This document shows positions 5,402-5,402 of a stretch of 5,402 bases of DNA, piece by piece. Source of the DNA: Synergistaceae bacterium. GTDB taxonomy: Bacteria > Synergistota > Synergistia > Synergistales > Thermovirgaceae. Where the stretch lies: positions 3,135-8,536 of the forward strand of contig DMCT01000123.1 in assembly GCA_003446665.1 (NCBI GenBank), in the 5' to 3' direction. A program made the translations under genes and the position numbers. Position 1 is the stretch's first letter. Every line of letters begins with the position of its first letter. Below the pieces are notes generated by a model. That model was not told the DNA's origin, ran no database searches, and saw nothing but the letters and a program-made list of their open reading frames with translations.

Positions 5402-5402
5402 C

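Larger units (their letters stand above)
5174..5402 (-). mobile_element. End of an insertion sequence (partial, runs off the window)
   Basis: The segment combines the C-terminal end of a transposase on the minus strand with short repeats between its stop codon and the strong hairpin at 5141-5174. The element therefore lies in the opposite orientation to the five-gene cluster and enters from the right edge. The outer boundary is set only approximately, by the first repeat. No target duplication can be judged because the other end is outside the window. Confidence 0.65.

Overview
The window (5402 bp, GC a little above half by eye) reads as a compact anaerobe-type bacterial chromosome segment. 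Five genes lie head to tail on the + strand with short gaps or near-overlaps, followed by a small gene with an in-frame UGA and the edge of an insertion sequence. No gene is diagnostic of a phylum. The mix of an archaeal-type phosphoglycerate mutase (ApgM), a YhaM-like exoribonuclease, a long SerA and a likely selenoprotein suggests an anaerobe such as a member of Synergistota. A clostridium-related lineage remains possible. This placement is inference.

Layout: 1-801, 3' end of serA (D-3-phosphoglycerate dehydrogenase); 804-1436, histidine-phosphatase-family enzyme with its own strong Shine-Dalgarno, possibly the phosphoserine phosphatase; 1437-1524, short gap with a possible weak promoter; 1525-2739, apgM; 2759-3805, OB-fold plus HD-domain 3'-5' exoribonuclease of the YhaM type; 3807-4766, RluC/RluD-type pseudouridine synthase with an S4 domain; 4807-5118, small gene whose 34th codon is TGA and whose frame stays open to codon 104; 5141-5174, strong hairpin, probably a terminator; 5174-5285, two families of short tandem repeats that look like an insertion-sequence end; 5267-5401 (minus), C-terminal end of a transposase.

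Functionally, the first three genes sit around 3-phosphoglycerate. SerA draws it into serine synthesis, the phosphatase may complete that route, and ApgM interconverts it with 2-phosphoglycerate. The next two concern RNA: one degrades it and one modifies rRNA.

The most interesting element is the 4807-5118 gene. A perfect 8-bp hairpin begins 13 nt after the TGA, as expected for a bacterial SECIS element. The protein has a single Sec candidate (residue 34) and a single Cys (residue 101). I read it as a small redox or metal-binding selenoprotein of uncertain family, possibly HesB/IscA-like. It has a good Shine-Dalgarno, a plausible promoter of its own and a terminator, so it looks like a separate transcription unit.
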